From Norana najaformis (lineage: Eukaryota > Annelida > Clitellata > Crassiclitellata > Hormogastridae): DNA of 64,000 bases. Positions 25,114 to 36,880 of this stretch are shown in pieces. The notes beneath the pieces are model-generated. The model did not search any database, was not told the origin of the DNA, and saw only the letters and a list, made by a program, of their open reading frames with translations. The position numbers and the translations under genes were made by a program. The first letter of the stretch is position 1; each line of letters opens with the position of its first letter. The stretch spans positions 20,512,762 to 20,576,761 of the forward strand of contig OZ029927.1 in the NCBI GenBank assembly GCA_964023275.1. Reading direction: 5' to 3'.

Positions 25114-26369
25114 CAGATAAGACATCATGTTGCGTAACAGTATTAGCCAATAGCTTACTGTACATCCGACTCATGTTGCACTGTATTCAGAAAATTGATA
25201 CCTTGATTGTAAAATGCTTAGTTTGGTGCAGTAAACAGTGTTGATATTCTGAGGTTGTCGGTAGTGAAAATAAATAAACGTGAATGAAAAAGTTAGACGG
25301 TATTCCATAGCGACCGCACGGCTCGACCCTCCTCATTTTTCAAAGAATTCATGGGTGTGACATCCTGTACCACTGGTGCCCGTTTGAATGGATGCCAAGC
25401 CATTTAATGTCCCCGTGCACGGAAGAAAAGGCCATTTAGGAATTTATCTTAGGTCACAATCGTTCGTACATGGCCACCTAAATGATGTGACGCTGGATAT
25501 TCATAAGGACCGCGACGGTAAATGGCCTTACAAGACAAAATCGTTGAAAAGAAGAGTTGAGGCTGTACGATCGATAAAATCGGCAGGGCATAGTCCACAG
25601 GCTATGCATATTATCTTCATAGTGAACAAATTAATTATAGCCGGGTTTATGTTAGTGCAGTTTGTACAGTTTCATTACATACGGCAGAGGATGAGGGTCT
25701 CATTAGACCCAATGAGATCAGATGACTGACATGGTGACCGATCGTTTCAGCGCTCGGCTTACAACGCGGAATGTGCGGGTAAGCGATTCCTCCTAAGGGG
25801 TCAATGCGTATGGGCCTTGAAAATAATTGTAATAATAATAACAACAGTAATAATAATTTAAACCTACCTACTAATAGTAATAATGCTATATATCATGTAT
25901 ACCTCGGGTAAACAAAAAAGAATAATAATAATAATACATACACACATACGTACATACATACGTGCAATATAAAAAAAAACATTCACGCAAACACAAGAAA
26001 CATCCGCATCGAATCCTCCTTTACTTATGAGTATCTCGTGTTACCGGAAGATCAGTGAGTGTTAATGCCAGGGATTTTTAAAAATGATTGGCTTCTTGGG
26101 TGGGGAACGTTTTTTGCATTTAAATGGACCTTGTTTACAAACTGAAATGGTATACAGAGAGAAAAGTCAGCACATCAACAAATATTTTATAGGCCTGCCA
26201 AAAGAGTCAGCTATGACTAGGGACAGATGATGGATTATTCTAAGTCATCTCGTTCAATAATACAAGATGGATGCGGGTTCTTAGGTACAAGGATATGTTT
26301 GCTGGGGTGCAAACAAGTCTACAGCAGACCCACAACTCGAAAATCTTTCGTTACGGGTATCTTGTTAGG

Positions 26370-26398
26370 TATATAAGTTATCAATTTCACATGACGTA
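26370..26398 (+). promoter_or_regulatory. Conserved TATATAAG / TGACGTA block, gene C
   Basis: TATATAAG 26370-26377 and TGACGTA 26392-26398. Confidence 0.3.
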
Positions 26399-26889
26399 TA
26401 GGGATTCGAAGCCTTTGCACAGATTTCAAAGGTAAAATGTACGTTATTCAATGTGCTACAGTGCCAACCCCAACTAAGCTCAATAAGGAAATAACAGTGC
26501 TCACTACAGGTCTATCTCTTTGTTGCATAACTGCAAATTCATGCAACACATTATAGTATATAAATGATAATGACCCTCTTACATTGGTTCAGTCGGACGC
26601 GCTTCGACTACTGCAACTCTATCCCAAAGCAGCCTTACCCAAGTTCAGAATCCATCAGCGTCATTCTATCCTCAACTGTTCCATAAACAGTGAAACAATG
26701 AACAGCTGTAACGTAGGCCTACACGCAGTAAGTCCTGCGTACTGTGGAGCTTAACTGTGACCCAGCGGACAAATGATTTACGCATGTTAAAATCACGATT
26801 CTCAGGAATCAGATTCAACACCCGCATATGATAGCAGCAAAAAGCATACATGCTACATCCTGCTAATCGACGCTTACCAGATAGCCGTG

Positions 26890-26895
26890 TATAAA
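26890..26895 (+). promoter_or_regulatory. Candidate TATA box of gene C
   Basis: TATAAA in CCGTGTATAAACAGTGG, 292 bases upstream of the start codon. It is conserved in position and sequence in D and E. A CRE-like TGACGTTA follows within about 10 bases. Confidence 0.4.
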
Positions 26896-27181
26896 CAGTG
26901 GTGACGTTAATTGACAGGGCAGTACAGGATGCAGAAAGTACGTCAAATGCGCAAGGGAAATGAAAGCTACTGTAATACTTTACTCATCGCGTAATTAATA
27001 GCCAGTGCTGGTCTATCTGCTATAACAGTGTTGCGTGTTAGACCGAAGTGGATATGTGACTAACCTAGTAATGTTCAAAGGACAGATAAAGAATTCAAAC
27101 AGTTTATGAATTCTTCATTCTGAAGAGAGTTCTCGCTTGTCCAGAGTCGTTCAGCTTCATTTACCTCAGTAACATCCAAGA

Positions 27182-30100
27182 ATGGAGCAATTGCTGTTGC
27201 GGTTGCTACTTGTTGCCTTTCTTGCGGGTAAATGAATACAATTCTTTGAAGTTCTTATTTGTAAAAACATTTAAGTAAATCAATACTTATACTATGCAAG
27301 TTTTGAACTTCTACTTAGGGTGTAGGCCTACAGTAATGCTACATGTGGCATTTAAAGCCGCCGTCAGTAGTAATCAAAAGATCTGCAAGTATTATAGATG
27401 GATCATTCTGCCATTCAACTGAAACATACCATATGGTTTATATCCCGCTAGGCCTAACACTGATATAAAGACGGTTACAGCGACTGAGATATTTATGCGC
27501 ATAGACTTTACATTGTGTGCATGAATTTCATTCAAGGAAGAAAAATTGTATCCCCGCGGAAAAAATTAACTTTAATGGAAAATAATAGTTTTGATTCGAC
27601 TTATTATTTAGGTTTCCTCTGGTTGAGTTTCGAAAATAGGGAAGTGCGCAAAAAGAGGCTAACGGGTACGATAATTTGTGATTTATATGTTATGTGATAT
27701 ATTTTTGTTCATGCAGGGTCATGGTTGTCATTGGATGAGGTGCAGTCGCAGAACATACCTAAAGGAACATATAACATATCTTTATGTTACAACGAAAGCT
27801 CTGGAAAGACTTGCTTTACGACATTTTTTGACAACAATACTCGCCCAGTGCGTAAGAATTTCACAGCTGCCAAGGACTGGTGTAAAACCAATGTCCCCAA
27901 CTCCTCTTTAATCATCATCAATAGCATAGAAGACCAACGAACTATCGAGAGCTTTATCGGAAGACAAGCATTGGTGAATGAGACAATCCTTACGGACGCA
28001 CGAAAGCTCTCGGCAAGACAGTGGTCATGGGCAAATGGCCACCAAAACATACCAAATGGTAATAATAGGGAATTTTTTTAGCTGAGCACATCGTTTACTT
28101 CATGCGGATTGCCACAATTCGGCGTCATTATAATTTACTTCTTGAATGCATTTATCCTGACGTATGAGTATTTACTTATTTCTTTTTGAAAATACTGAGT
28201 ATCTTTAGTTCCACTTGGCGGTCGATTTTGCAAAAATGTTGTGAAAATAAAACTTTGTTTAAATCCTTTCCATTCCTAATTTCACAGTTTAGATAGGCGA
28301 TATGAACCACCAACGTCAAAAACTGCTTCTTCAATTATTGTCGGTCGGTCAACATACTTTGCTAACAGTCACTTAGTGTCTTTCAGGGTTCAACAAAGGA
28401 CAAGCACTGAATCATGATGCAGCTTGCGTGTTATTTGAGCCTGGACAACGAGCGGTGTACTATGTTGGTGACTTTGATCTCGTGCGCCATTATATTTGCG
28501 AATATTCAGGTAAATGAATCTGAAGCCAAACATAACTTATTCTTTAGCTTATTGTATATATCACAACTGGGAGTCGCAGATATAAGCTAATATTATTAGT
28601 AGTAACTAACACTAACTGCCCTATATGATTATGTCATAAATAAAATAGATAAATCTATTTATATCGCGCCAGAATATTATAAATTCACAAGAAAAGCTTC
28701 GTTTGCGAAGTGAGAAAAGAATAAGTGGAAGGTGCACATACATCATTAGGCGTAAGTCACTAAGTATACGCGCATGTGAAAGTAACTTCCGTTGAATCTT
28801 TCAATTATCTTAAAATCGCTCAAAAGTGTTTTGCAAAGTCTATGTACAATGCTTGTAAGATGAGCTATTATGCATTTCGGATGCGTACTCGTGATTTAAA
28901 GTCATGGGCCAAGCTAGGATAAAGTGTGACAATGTGTTAGTCTGCACTTTATTCCGCCGAGTTTATGTTGCGTGCACGTTCTGTGATCCTCGAAATCCAT
29001 CCCTGCAAATGAAAGAATCAAAGCGAAAGATCTTAAATCGCGCGGACGGCGTTAATTTAATTGGATATTAATTTTCGTACAAGAATAGAGATTAGCTATA
29101 AGTTCTATTGTAGACTCGAAACGAAACTTCAGCTTCCAACAAAACAACAGGTATTACGTCTTAAGTCAAAGTACTGCCACTTGGTATGATGCCCGAAATG
29201 AATGCTTACGATTGGGAGGAGACTTGGCTTCTTTTACGGATCTCCGAAGGATTAATGGAAGCTCATGGCTGAAAGATAGCAATTATTTTTGGATAGGACT
29301 TTATCGAAATGAGTGGATTTGGAGCAGCAATGGTAAGATATATTCCCACAATCTATTGCTAGAAGATACATGGTGGAACGTAATAGACACACGTGCCCCT
29401 TAGTTTGCTGACTAATGCATATGTAAACATGCGATTGAATCATCTCGATCCAAAGTTTCTTTAATTTTTCGTCGTTTTAGCTTAAGTTTATCTCTCTTGC
29501 CTTTCTTTCACAGCTTCAACAACTGGAATCTATTATCAGCCCGTATATCGGCTTAAGATGGATGTTGTAGACGTAGACCTACGCCTTTCTAAACTTGGCG
29601 AACTGGTAACAGATAGGCTAATAATCTTTGAAAATGTTTTCTCCTAACATTACATAAAAATTTCATTGACAATCGAATAGGAAAATAATCAAGTGTGAAA
29701 ATGCAACCGTACTTGTTGTGTTAGCATTATGGTTTTCAGTAGAACAACAAATCTCTTCAATCACTCATAAGGTATAAGCCACTGAGGTAATGCAACTGTT
29801 ATCATATAATTTAATAATGTTTATCAGCAATCTCTTCATCTTACAGTTAATGGCTTACTACTTCTAGTTTACTGTCAGTACTGCATGGAAGAGAAGACAA
29901 CAAAATTGCGAACAGATTAAAACTATAAGCTCGGACAAAAAAAATCTTTATGAAAGAATAGATGACTGAAAACGATCTTCAAAGACCCTTTTCTGATTGC
30001 TTTTGTATAATTAGGCGCTGCAATCAATTATGCAAATTGGGCAGATGGTTATCCCGATGATTCTGCAGACAAACAATGTATCTGCCTTAGCCGAAACTGC

Positions 30101-33100
30101 AGCAGAAGTAACAATGGACACATGTGTACGCAGGATAACAGGAGATGGTGGGCTTGCAACTGCAACAACAATTACACGGTTGTCTGCCAAAAAGGTTTGT
30201 TCTAAGGAATCAATGTCTCTTATTATTTACATCATATGACTAAAACCAGTATTGAGCCTACAGTATGGTTTTGGGAGTTCCAATTTATCAAAGTTTCGCC
30301 ATTTTATCCAAATTTTATGTGCCAAAGGTATGCATGCACGGAAACAATGTAAAGTCTGTGTGTATGCATCTATAGAATATCTGTAAGTATATATTTAGGT
30401 GTGTATGCATGCATAGATACGTTTGTACGTACGTATGTATGAATGTAAGTAATTTGTACGTACGTTTTTATGTTCGTATGTATGTATGTATGTATGTATA
30501 TATGTATGTATATATTATGTATGTATTACGCATATATGTATGGATGTATGTATGTACGTATGTATGTACGTGTGTATGTGTGTATTTATGTACGACTTGT
30601 ACATATGTATGCATATATGTCTGTATGCATGTACGTATGTATGTACGTAAGTATCTGCTTATTTGTATAGCGTTGTTTAAGAGCCTTACAAGTCGCCTAA
30701 TTACTTAAGATACTGAGTCATCTGATGTGTTGACAAATTCCTTTCGAAAAATAGATCGAATCTTTCCACGTCCAGCTGTATGTGTAACTGTAACAATCTG
30801 GAAATTTATGGTAGGACTATTTATGCTAGAGCGGTAGCAGACAGAAACTGTGTGGTGTTGAAAAAATTTTCATTATCACATGCCGCAATATAGTTTTTTG
30901 TCTAATTACTTTTAAAGACCATAATATTGTCTGACTATAGGCTGCAACAACTGTGCTTTGCTACTACAAAATTGGTATCAAAGAACGATTAAGTTGCATT
31001 AGTAATTTTAACAGTGAAAGCGTGGTCTTTAAGTAAGACAGAATGAACTTTTGGATGCAGCGCAAACACAACAAACGCAAGGTCTGATATGAATAGTTTT
31101 ATGGGTATTTCTCATTCAAATAATCCGGTTATCTGTCCATGGATGGTAACACTTGAAGTCTTAACTATCTTCCAGCAGAAGAAAAATCGTATACATCGAC
31201 TTCACCAGCTGTCTCCCTTTCTGTTTGTTCTACTGCCACATCCCGTCGTTTATCGTCCAAATCATCTACTATGACTAGTACTACGACAACACCTACAACT
31301 ACCAAGACTACCATAACACGTACAACTAGTAAGACTACTAGAATCCCTATAACTACCAATATTATCACAACCCCTATAACTACCAAGACTATCACGACTC
31401 CTACAGCTACCATGACTACTACAACACCTACAACTACCAAGACTACTACAACCCCTATAACTGACAAGACGGCTTCAACCACTTTTACGACTCTCAAATC
31501 ACCAATGAATTCGTCTGAGGTTCAAAGAACTGGTTTCGCTCATGAGGCGTCATCCTCAAAAGGTATTGGATGAAAATCAAAATTGTCTACGCTTTTTTCG
31601 TCGCTTTTTTGAATATTTATAAGCAAGGAACTAATCGCCGTATCGAAGATCGTGGCAATAAGTTTATAAATATTTTCGAAAGCAGAGCCGCAGTATTGCT
31701 GGTCTCCGATAAAACTACATTTCCACATACAACAGGACCACACTTCGGAAATGTTTCTATTCAGGCTCGTGAACAAGTGTATCCTGTGCAATTATCTGGT
31801 GCTTTTTGCAATTCTTTTGTCGAGCTGTGCAAGAAGTTGGCTAAGGCCATTTTTTTGCCAATGCTGCATTGTTTTGTTAAGTTTATTCTTCTGTCAAATG
31901 ATTCTCCATTCATTTGATTCGACTCCAAGGTGAATTAAAATAACAATGAAAACTTTTCTGTTTCAATATTCTTCCTCTGCATTACGCTCCATTAGTTTAT
32001 TTTAACTGCATGCTTCTGTCCAATAAATAGTGAATTTTCATTTTGCTTAGAAGCAACCACCGTTGGGCATTATGTTAACGGAAGTATAAATGTTTCCGGA
32101 TGAGATAAGAATAGATTAACAGTCGTATTTTATCTGGTAATGTGAGAATACGTAAGGAGCCAAATAAGTGTTATAACACTATCTCATTGTACTGTATATT
32201 ATTTTGTAATATTATATTGCAAGGCATCGTATTGTATAGTTTTATATTCTCTTGTAGACCGTCACATTGTGCCATATTAACGCACACTACACTCAGCTGC
32301 AGTAAGCTACAGCAAGCCACTAAATGCACTACGCTACAATATTCTTTCTGCTGCATCGCACTGCGTTACAAAGGGACACATGGAGTGCTTCAATTGTTTT
32401 TGTAGGACTATTGGAATCGTTCACCACAAAAAATATTCTCGTCATAGTTTTGTTATTCGTCGCAGTTGTTTTCATTGTCCTAGCCGTAGGAGTGGTCCTC
32501 CGAAAGCGCAAATAGTGAGTAGTTACAATCGCTGGAATGCGTATTTTACGCTGAGTTTCCTAGGATTTAAACGGCTATTGAATTCAAAACAGTGGTTCTT
32601 GTTTGTATTACATAGTCCTTCTTCTGCTGTTCTGCACATTGACAACTCAGTTTCTCGCTGTTTTATTGTAACTGTTGCAAAGTTTTTCTACATGGGTGGG
32701 TTGCAAGTCCACTGAAGAATCCACCTCTTTTACTCTGACTTGGAACAGGCTGAAGCTCTCCGTTGAAACCAGTAACTTGATTCAGATTGCGACCTATAGA
32801 ACAGATTAGCGTAGCAGCTAAAATTAACTTGCTGCAATTTTTGGCCAATCTGATAAATGCTTCAAATTTTTACTGAAAAATCATTGTCTGTGTAAACGTT
32901 GAACGAAGAAAACGAAAAGAACAGCGAAAGAATTAGATTTATGTTTCTACAAATCAACACGATGGCGTTTTCGCTAATTCGTCAAATCACATGCAGCGAA
33001 AACGAACATGTAAAAGGAAAACTAAAACGATTCGAGTTGCACGATGTACGAACAACATCATTAAACGCAACTGAAGTACACTCCCTTCCCCAATGACAGT

Positions 33101-33845
33101 CCACGTTCTTTGGGCCCACAGTGGAAAGAAATGTTTTCTTTTCTCACTACGTTCTGCGACTTTACTTGTTATGGTTTTATGTAGCGCTAGGGAGAACAAA
33201 GAATCATCATTGAAGAAGACTAAGCAACAAAGTGAACCAGCCTCGTCTGCTTACGGAACCGTGGTTCCTCACAACGGACCGTCAGATGGTACAGTTCTGC
33301 CTAGTAGCCTCGTCTACGCCGAGGTGGAAATGACCCAACGACCAACGCCTTCCAACAATACCATCTACGCTAGCGTGCCACCCAGAGCCGAAACTGTTGA
33401 CTTGGGCAAAAACGTCGTCTACGCCGAATTTGACTTTCCGGAAAAAGTCTGGCAAAACTCAAAGAATGCCGTTTGTCTGAGTCCTATTTATTCCACGCCC
33501 TACGAACTACCCACTTCAGACAGCAACGCATTGTATGCCGAACCCTTCAAACCAGATAAACCATCCACGACAACTGGACCTTTCTTCGACAAGAACGCAG
33601 TTGATGATCAACAAAATATATACGCCTTAGCTAAAGAAATCCCATTGCTCGATCCCATTGTGGTTTATTCAGCATCTAATAAGCCAAGAAAGTCATATAC
33701 ATTAACGGGTAAAAGAATTCTGGATACGGGTCCTTTAAATCTAGAAGCGAATAAAATAAAATATCCAGCAGCAGCTGGAGGCGCTTGTTCACAGGATCAA
33801 AGTGCAGTTTATGCAGAGCCATGCAAACCGAAAAAGTCACCTTAA
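27182..33845 (+). CDS. Gene C: two-CTLD receptor with full-length, multi-tyrosine cytoplasmic tail
   Basis: Exons: 27182-27227, 27717-28058, 28387-28509, 29114-29332, 30015-30194, 31179-31562, 32406-32514, 33185-33845. Total 2064 nt, 687 aa. Signal peptide 1-16; CTLD1 16-170; CTLD2 171-303 (ATWYDARNEC, WIGL, YPDD, ACNC...VVC); longer Thr-rich stalk 304-431; TM about 438-462 followed by RKRK; tail 468-687. It is the only copy with an unbroken long tail. Motifs in order: SAYGTV and LVYAEV (ITIM consensus), TIYASV (ITSM consensus), VVYAEF, PIYSTPYEL, ALYAEP, NIYALA, VVYSAS, SYTL, AVYAEP. YxxP-type sites could bind Crk/Nck-type SH2 domains (family knowledge, inferred here). CTLD1b is identical in sequence to that of B, while the stalk onward is A/D-like, so the gene appears mosaic. 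Confidence 0.87.
30370..30652. repeat. (TGTA)n microsatellite in intron 5 of gene C
   Basis: Degenerate TGTA/CGTA/CATG repeats, at the same location as in B, D and E. Confidence 0.9.
31686..31929 (+). other. Possible alternative transmembrane exon of gene C
   Basis: Open for 80 codons from an AG at 31684-31685 to the donor GTGAAT after 31929, phase 1 in and phase 2 out. It is rich in hydrophobic and Cys residues (LVLFAILLSSC, CCIVLLSLFFCQMIL). The acceptor context is weak. Confidence 0.33.
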
Positions 33846-34394
33846 CTCATAAATACAACTCAATATTTCCACCTTTTCAAGAAATTCCACCCTGATCTAT
33901 AAAATCCGCTGCTTTCCCATTTCTCTCAGCTTAGACACAACCCACTCTAATAGCTCCTTTCCCCATCTCTCTCTTGCTTCTGGCAATCGGACGTGGTTCT
34001 TGACATGGCACTGTTGGAAAACCCCACTGACTTGACGCAGCGCTCGCGACTAAACTGGGGCCGTGCGCTTAGCTTTTAAGTAGAACTTTAGAAATTAGGA
34101 GTTTACGATTAGGATTACGTATATTTTTGTCCACCATAATTTGTCCACTTAAAGACATGCCTCGAATGTCATGTATGCATGACTCAATACACTTAAAATA
34201 GCCCCTTTGAGGTCCCCAACAAAAGCGCTGCACATATGGCTATCTAACTGATCTAAGTAATAAGTAAGTGAATGTTAAGGTAGTTTAAAAACGTTTGCTG
34301 AACAGAGCCAAATGCAAGTGTGCATGTATACAGTACAATAGAAAACATCAAAAAGGATGATTCAACGCAGGAGACGGCAATATGGTCTCTAATT
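33846..34394. other. Start of the gene C 3' flank, with a LINE/SINE-type insertion shared with D
   Basis: From about 33870 to 34120 there is an insert absent from A, B and E but present after D (48590-48845). It ends in a TTACGA-type repeat tail like the LINE 3' end at 36874. The rest is ordinary flank; the ATTAAA seen in other copies is altered here (ACATCAAAAAG). Confidence 0.5.
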
Positions 34395-35537
34395 CAGTGC
34401 TTCCCAAGCTTTTTTCAACCACGGCACCCTTCCTAAAAGCCATTCATCAGACGGCACACCGCATTTATGGTACTTATATATATATATATATATATGGTAT
34501 ATACACTTATTCGTTTTAGATAAATCAATGTTTATTCAGATAAATCAATGTTTAATATAACTCTATTTAGCTTCAATGTTTTGTGTCTGTAACTGTGTAT
34601 TAATGATAAAACAATGTCGTTATGTCGACGTCAGTACTGATAATCAGAAATTGTCAGCCGTTGTTTTAAAAACCAGATAACCAGGACAAATAAATTAAAA
34701 GCAGACTACAAACGAGAATGAGAAACCATGGCTAATGGGACGGGTTGACTTTGCAAAGAATGCGAAATTGTGTCAATACGAGCTTGAACGGCGGTTTACA
34801 AGCACACTCGTAAGTCGTTTTCGACTGACTGTAAACACCCTCTGTGTTTCGTTTTGATTTGTGTCATTCCTGAGAATACCTTCTCACACAGGTAAGTAGT
34901 GCAGAAGGGCAACAGTATGCCGACAGCTTTGACACCTAACAAGGCGTGTTCCTTCTCTATCATAATCCAGAAGTCTGTTAAATTCATTTCTGCGAACTTA
35001 AGTTGCAGCGATCTGTCAGCTGCAATGTCAGTCAGCTGTTCCTTTTCCACAGTCTGTAGACCAAACAAATCTAATTGGTGATGAAATGGGTTTTTGACCC
35101 AGTCTTTGTCAGAGACATTTAAACTTGGAAAATAATATTGCAACTTGTCTTCCAAATCTGATAAATGTTCAGTAACAATTTCATGTAACACAAATGCACC
35201 TGGATCAACTTCAACTGCGAGAGAAAACATAGAAATTGAATTTGTTGTTGGATTTGTTTCTATTTCATTTCTCCACATCAGAAGTTTACGACGAAAAGCT
35301 TGAAGCTTGTCAGTAACAGTTTGAATCGTTGCCGTGCATACTCGAATTCAGTGCATTCAACATTACACATACAGCTAAATCAGCATTATAAGAAATTGTA
35401 CTTGTCTAATTTATCATTCTGGGACAGCGCTTATAGTCTGATTGAGTGATATTATTGTCATTTAAAACTTTTGATTTCCGACATTCGGCCACGGCACACT
35501 TCTACCGCGCTCGCGGCACACAGGTTGGGAAGCACTG
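34395..35537 (-). mobile_element. hAT-family DNA transposon with partial transposase
   Basis: Terminal inverted repeats start CAGTGCTTCCCAA at 34395 and end with the complement at 35537. They are flanked by a perfect 8-bp target duplication, CTCTAATT (34387-34394 and 35538-35545), the hallmark of hAT elements. The minus-strand ORF 35278-34796 (160 aa) resembles the C-terminal dimerisation part of ZBED-like hAT transposases (LLPFCTTYLCEKVFSGMTQI...KTKHRG...VENDLRVCL). At 1143 bp the N-terminal and catalytic parts are missing, so it is non-autonomous. Other copies have the empty site. Confidence 0.93.
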
Positions 35538-35545
35538 CTCTAATT

Positions 35546-36586
35546 GGTGAACAGAAACGAGGCGCCTGCTTGGAATCAAACTTCCACTGTTTATATAAGT
35601 ATTTGTCATCGATGAATATCATATATAATGTTCTGGTACTTACATTTGGTTGCATGCAGTATATAATGTGAATCCTGTTAGCCGTTGACAGTAGACCACG
35701 TCAAATTATCCAAACATCATTAATCGAGAATTTTATATATTGAACGAATTTATGATTGCATGGACTTATACCTGGATACAATACAAACAGAAAAATGAGC
35801 TTGCTTTGTTATCTGGTGTTACAATCAACGTCTGTAAAAATACTGAGATGTTGCGTTAAATATAGAGCCTATCACTAAACAGACTTTAGGTTATATAATC
35901 TTACGGAAACCCTTTGATGTAAATGTAAAGCCAACCTCAAAAACTTCTCAGCGCCACACAACGCACTATATCAAATCAAATCTGTAATCGCCAGGTTTTT
36001 GATCAGATGTGTATAGGGATCACAGAAGACCAGGATAGCTTTTGTAAAATATAAGGGAAACCCAGTTCTCTTTAATGCAACCAGGTCACATTATAGCCTG
36101 CTCTACTCGGAAGTGGTTTATGGTGTAAATGCGGTTGACTTTAGAGCCGAGCCGTCTCTCTAAATGTTTACTGGAATCTAATACGCCTCATCGGAATTTA
36201 CGTCGGGTCTGCGTGAAACCCTTATCTCATGTCACAAGGGGCAGTTGACTGCTCGTCTCTGACATTAACTACTGAATATGCATATATTCACGCATCATTT
36301 TGGGCCTGTGGCTATGCATGAATGTAATTATGGAGAGTTTTTTCCAATGAAATTTCACTCCTAACTTTCATCCTAATCGGCTCAGATTCATGAAGGTTTA
36401 TGCCAAGGGTTAGAGTCTACATGGCTGAGAGTTGTGACTTCTAGTGCCATGTTATTATTAGGTTAGGCAAATGGTAAATCAATATTAAGCATAATTTCCG
36501 AAGAGTACAGGAGTGTCCTACTTAGTCCCCACTTTTGGACTGGGGCACCATACCCTCTACTTTTTTAACTTCTAATAAACAACGCC
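35546..36586. other. Gene C 3' flank continued, no gene
   Basis: It matches A and D flanks (for example 'CATCGGAATTTACG' near 36190 and in A near 4975). No coding signal was seen. Confidence 0.55.
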
Positions 36587-36874
36587 GCACAGTCCGACTG
36601 CTGCGATCAGCAGTCCAGGGAGACCTGGTAGTTCCTATGGCTCGCACTACTACTGCACAGCGTCGCAGCTTCGCCGTTGTTGGCCCTGCCTCATGGAACA
36701 ACCTGCCTGGTGACCTTAGGCGGGAATTCCTCTCTCTTCCTCCCTCTATTTTCCGCAAGCGTTTGAAGACCGTGTTATTCCCCATTAGTCATGGGAAATT
36801 GGGCCGGGAGCGCCTCTGATTAGTTTTATCTTGAAGTGGCGCTTTATAAGTTTTTGATTACGATTACGATTACG
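36587..36874 (+). mobile_element. 5'-truncated LINE end with 6-bp target duplication
   Basis: It encodes the last ~75 residues of a LINE polyprotein (AVQGDLVVPMARTTTAQRRS, SFAVVGPASWNNLPGDLRRE), followed by 'GGCGCTTTATAAG' and three TTACGA-type repeats. It is flanked by AACGCC at 36581-36586 and 36875-36880. The B and E flanks show the uninterrupted site. Confidence 0.85.
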
Positions 36875-36880
36875 AACGCC

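Noticed and set aside
29521-29600. Extra CTLD2 exon starting CTTCAACAACTGG after a TTTCTTTCACAG acceptor in C and E
   Set aside because: No convincing donor follows, the acceptor is deleted in B, and the flanking exons already join in phase without it.
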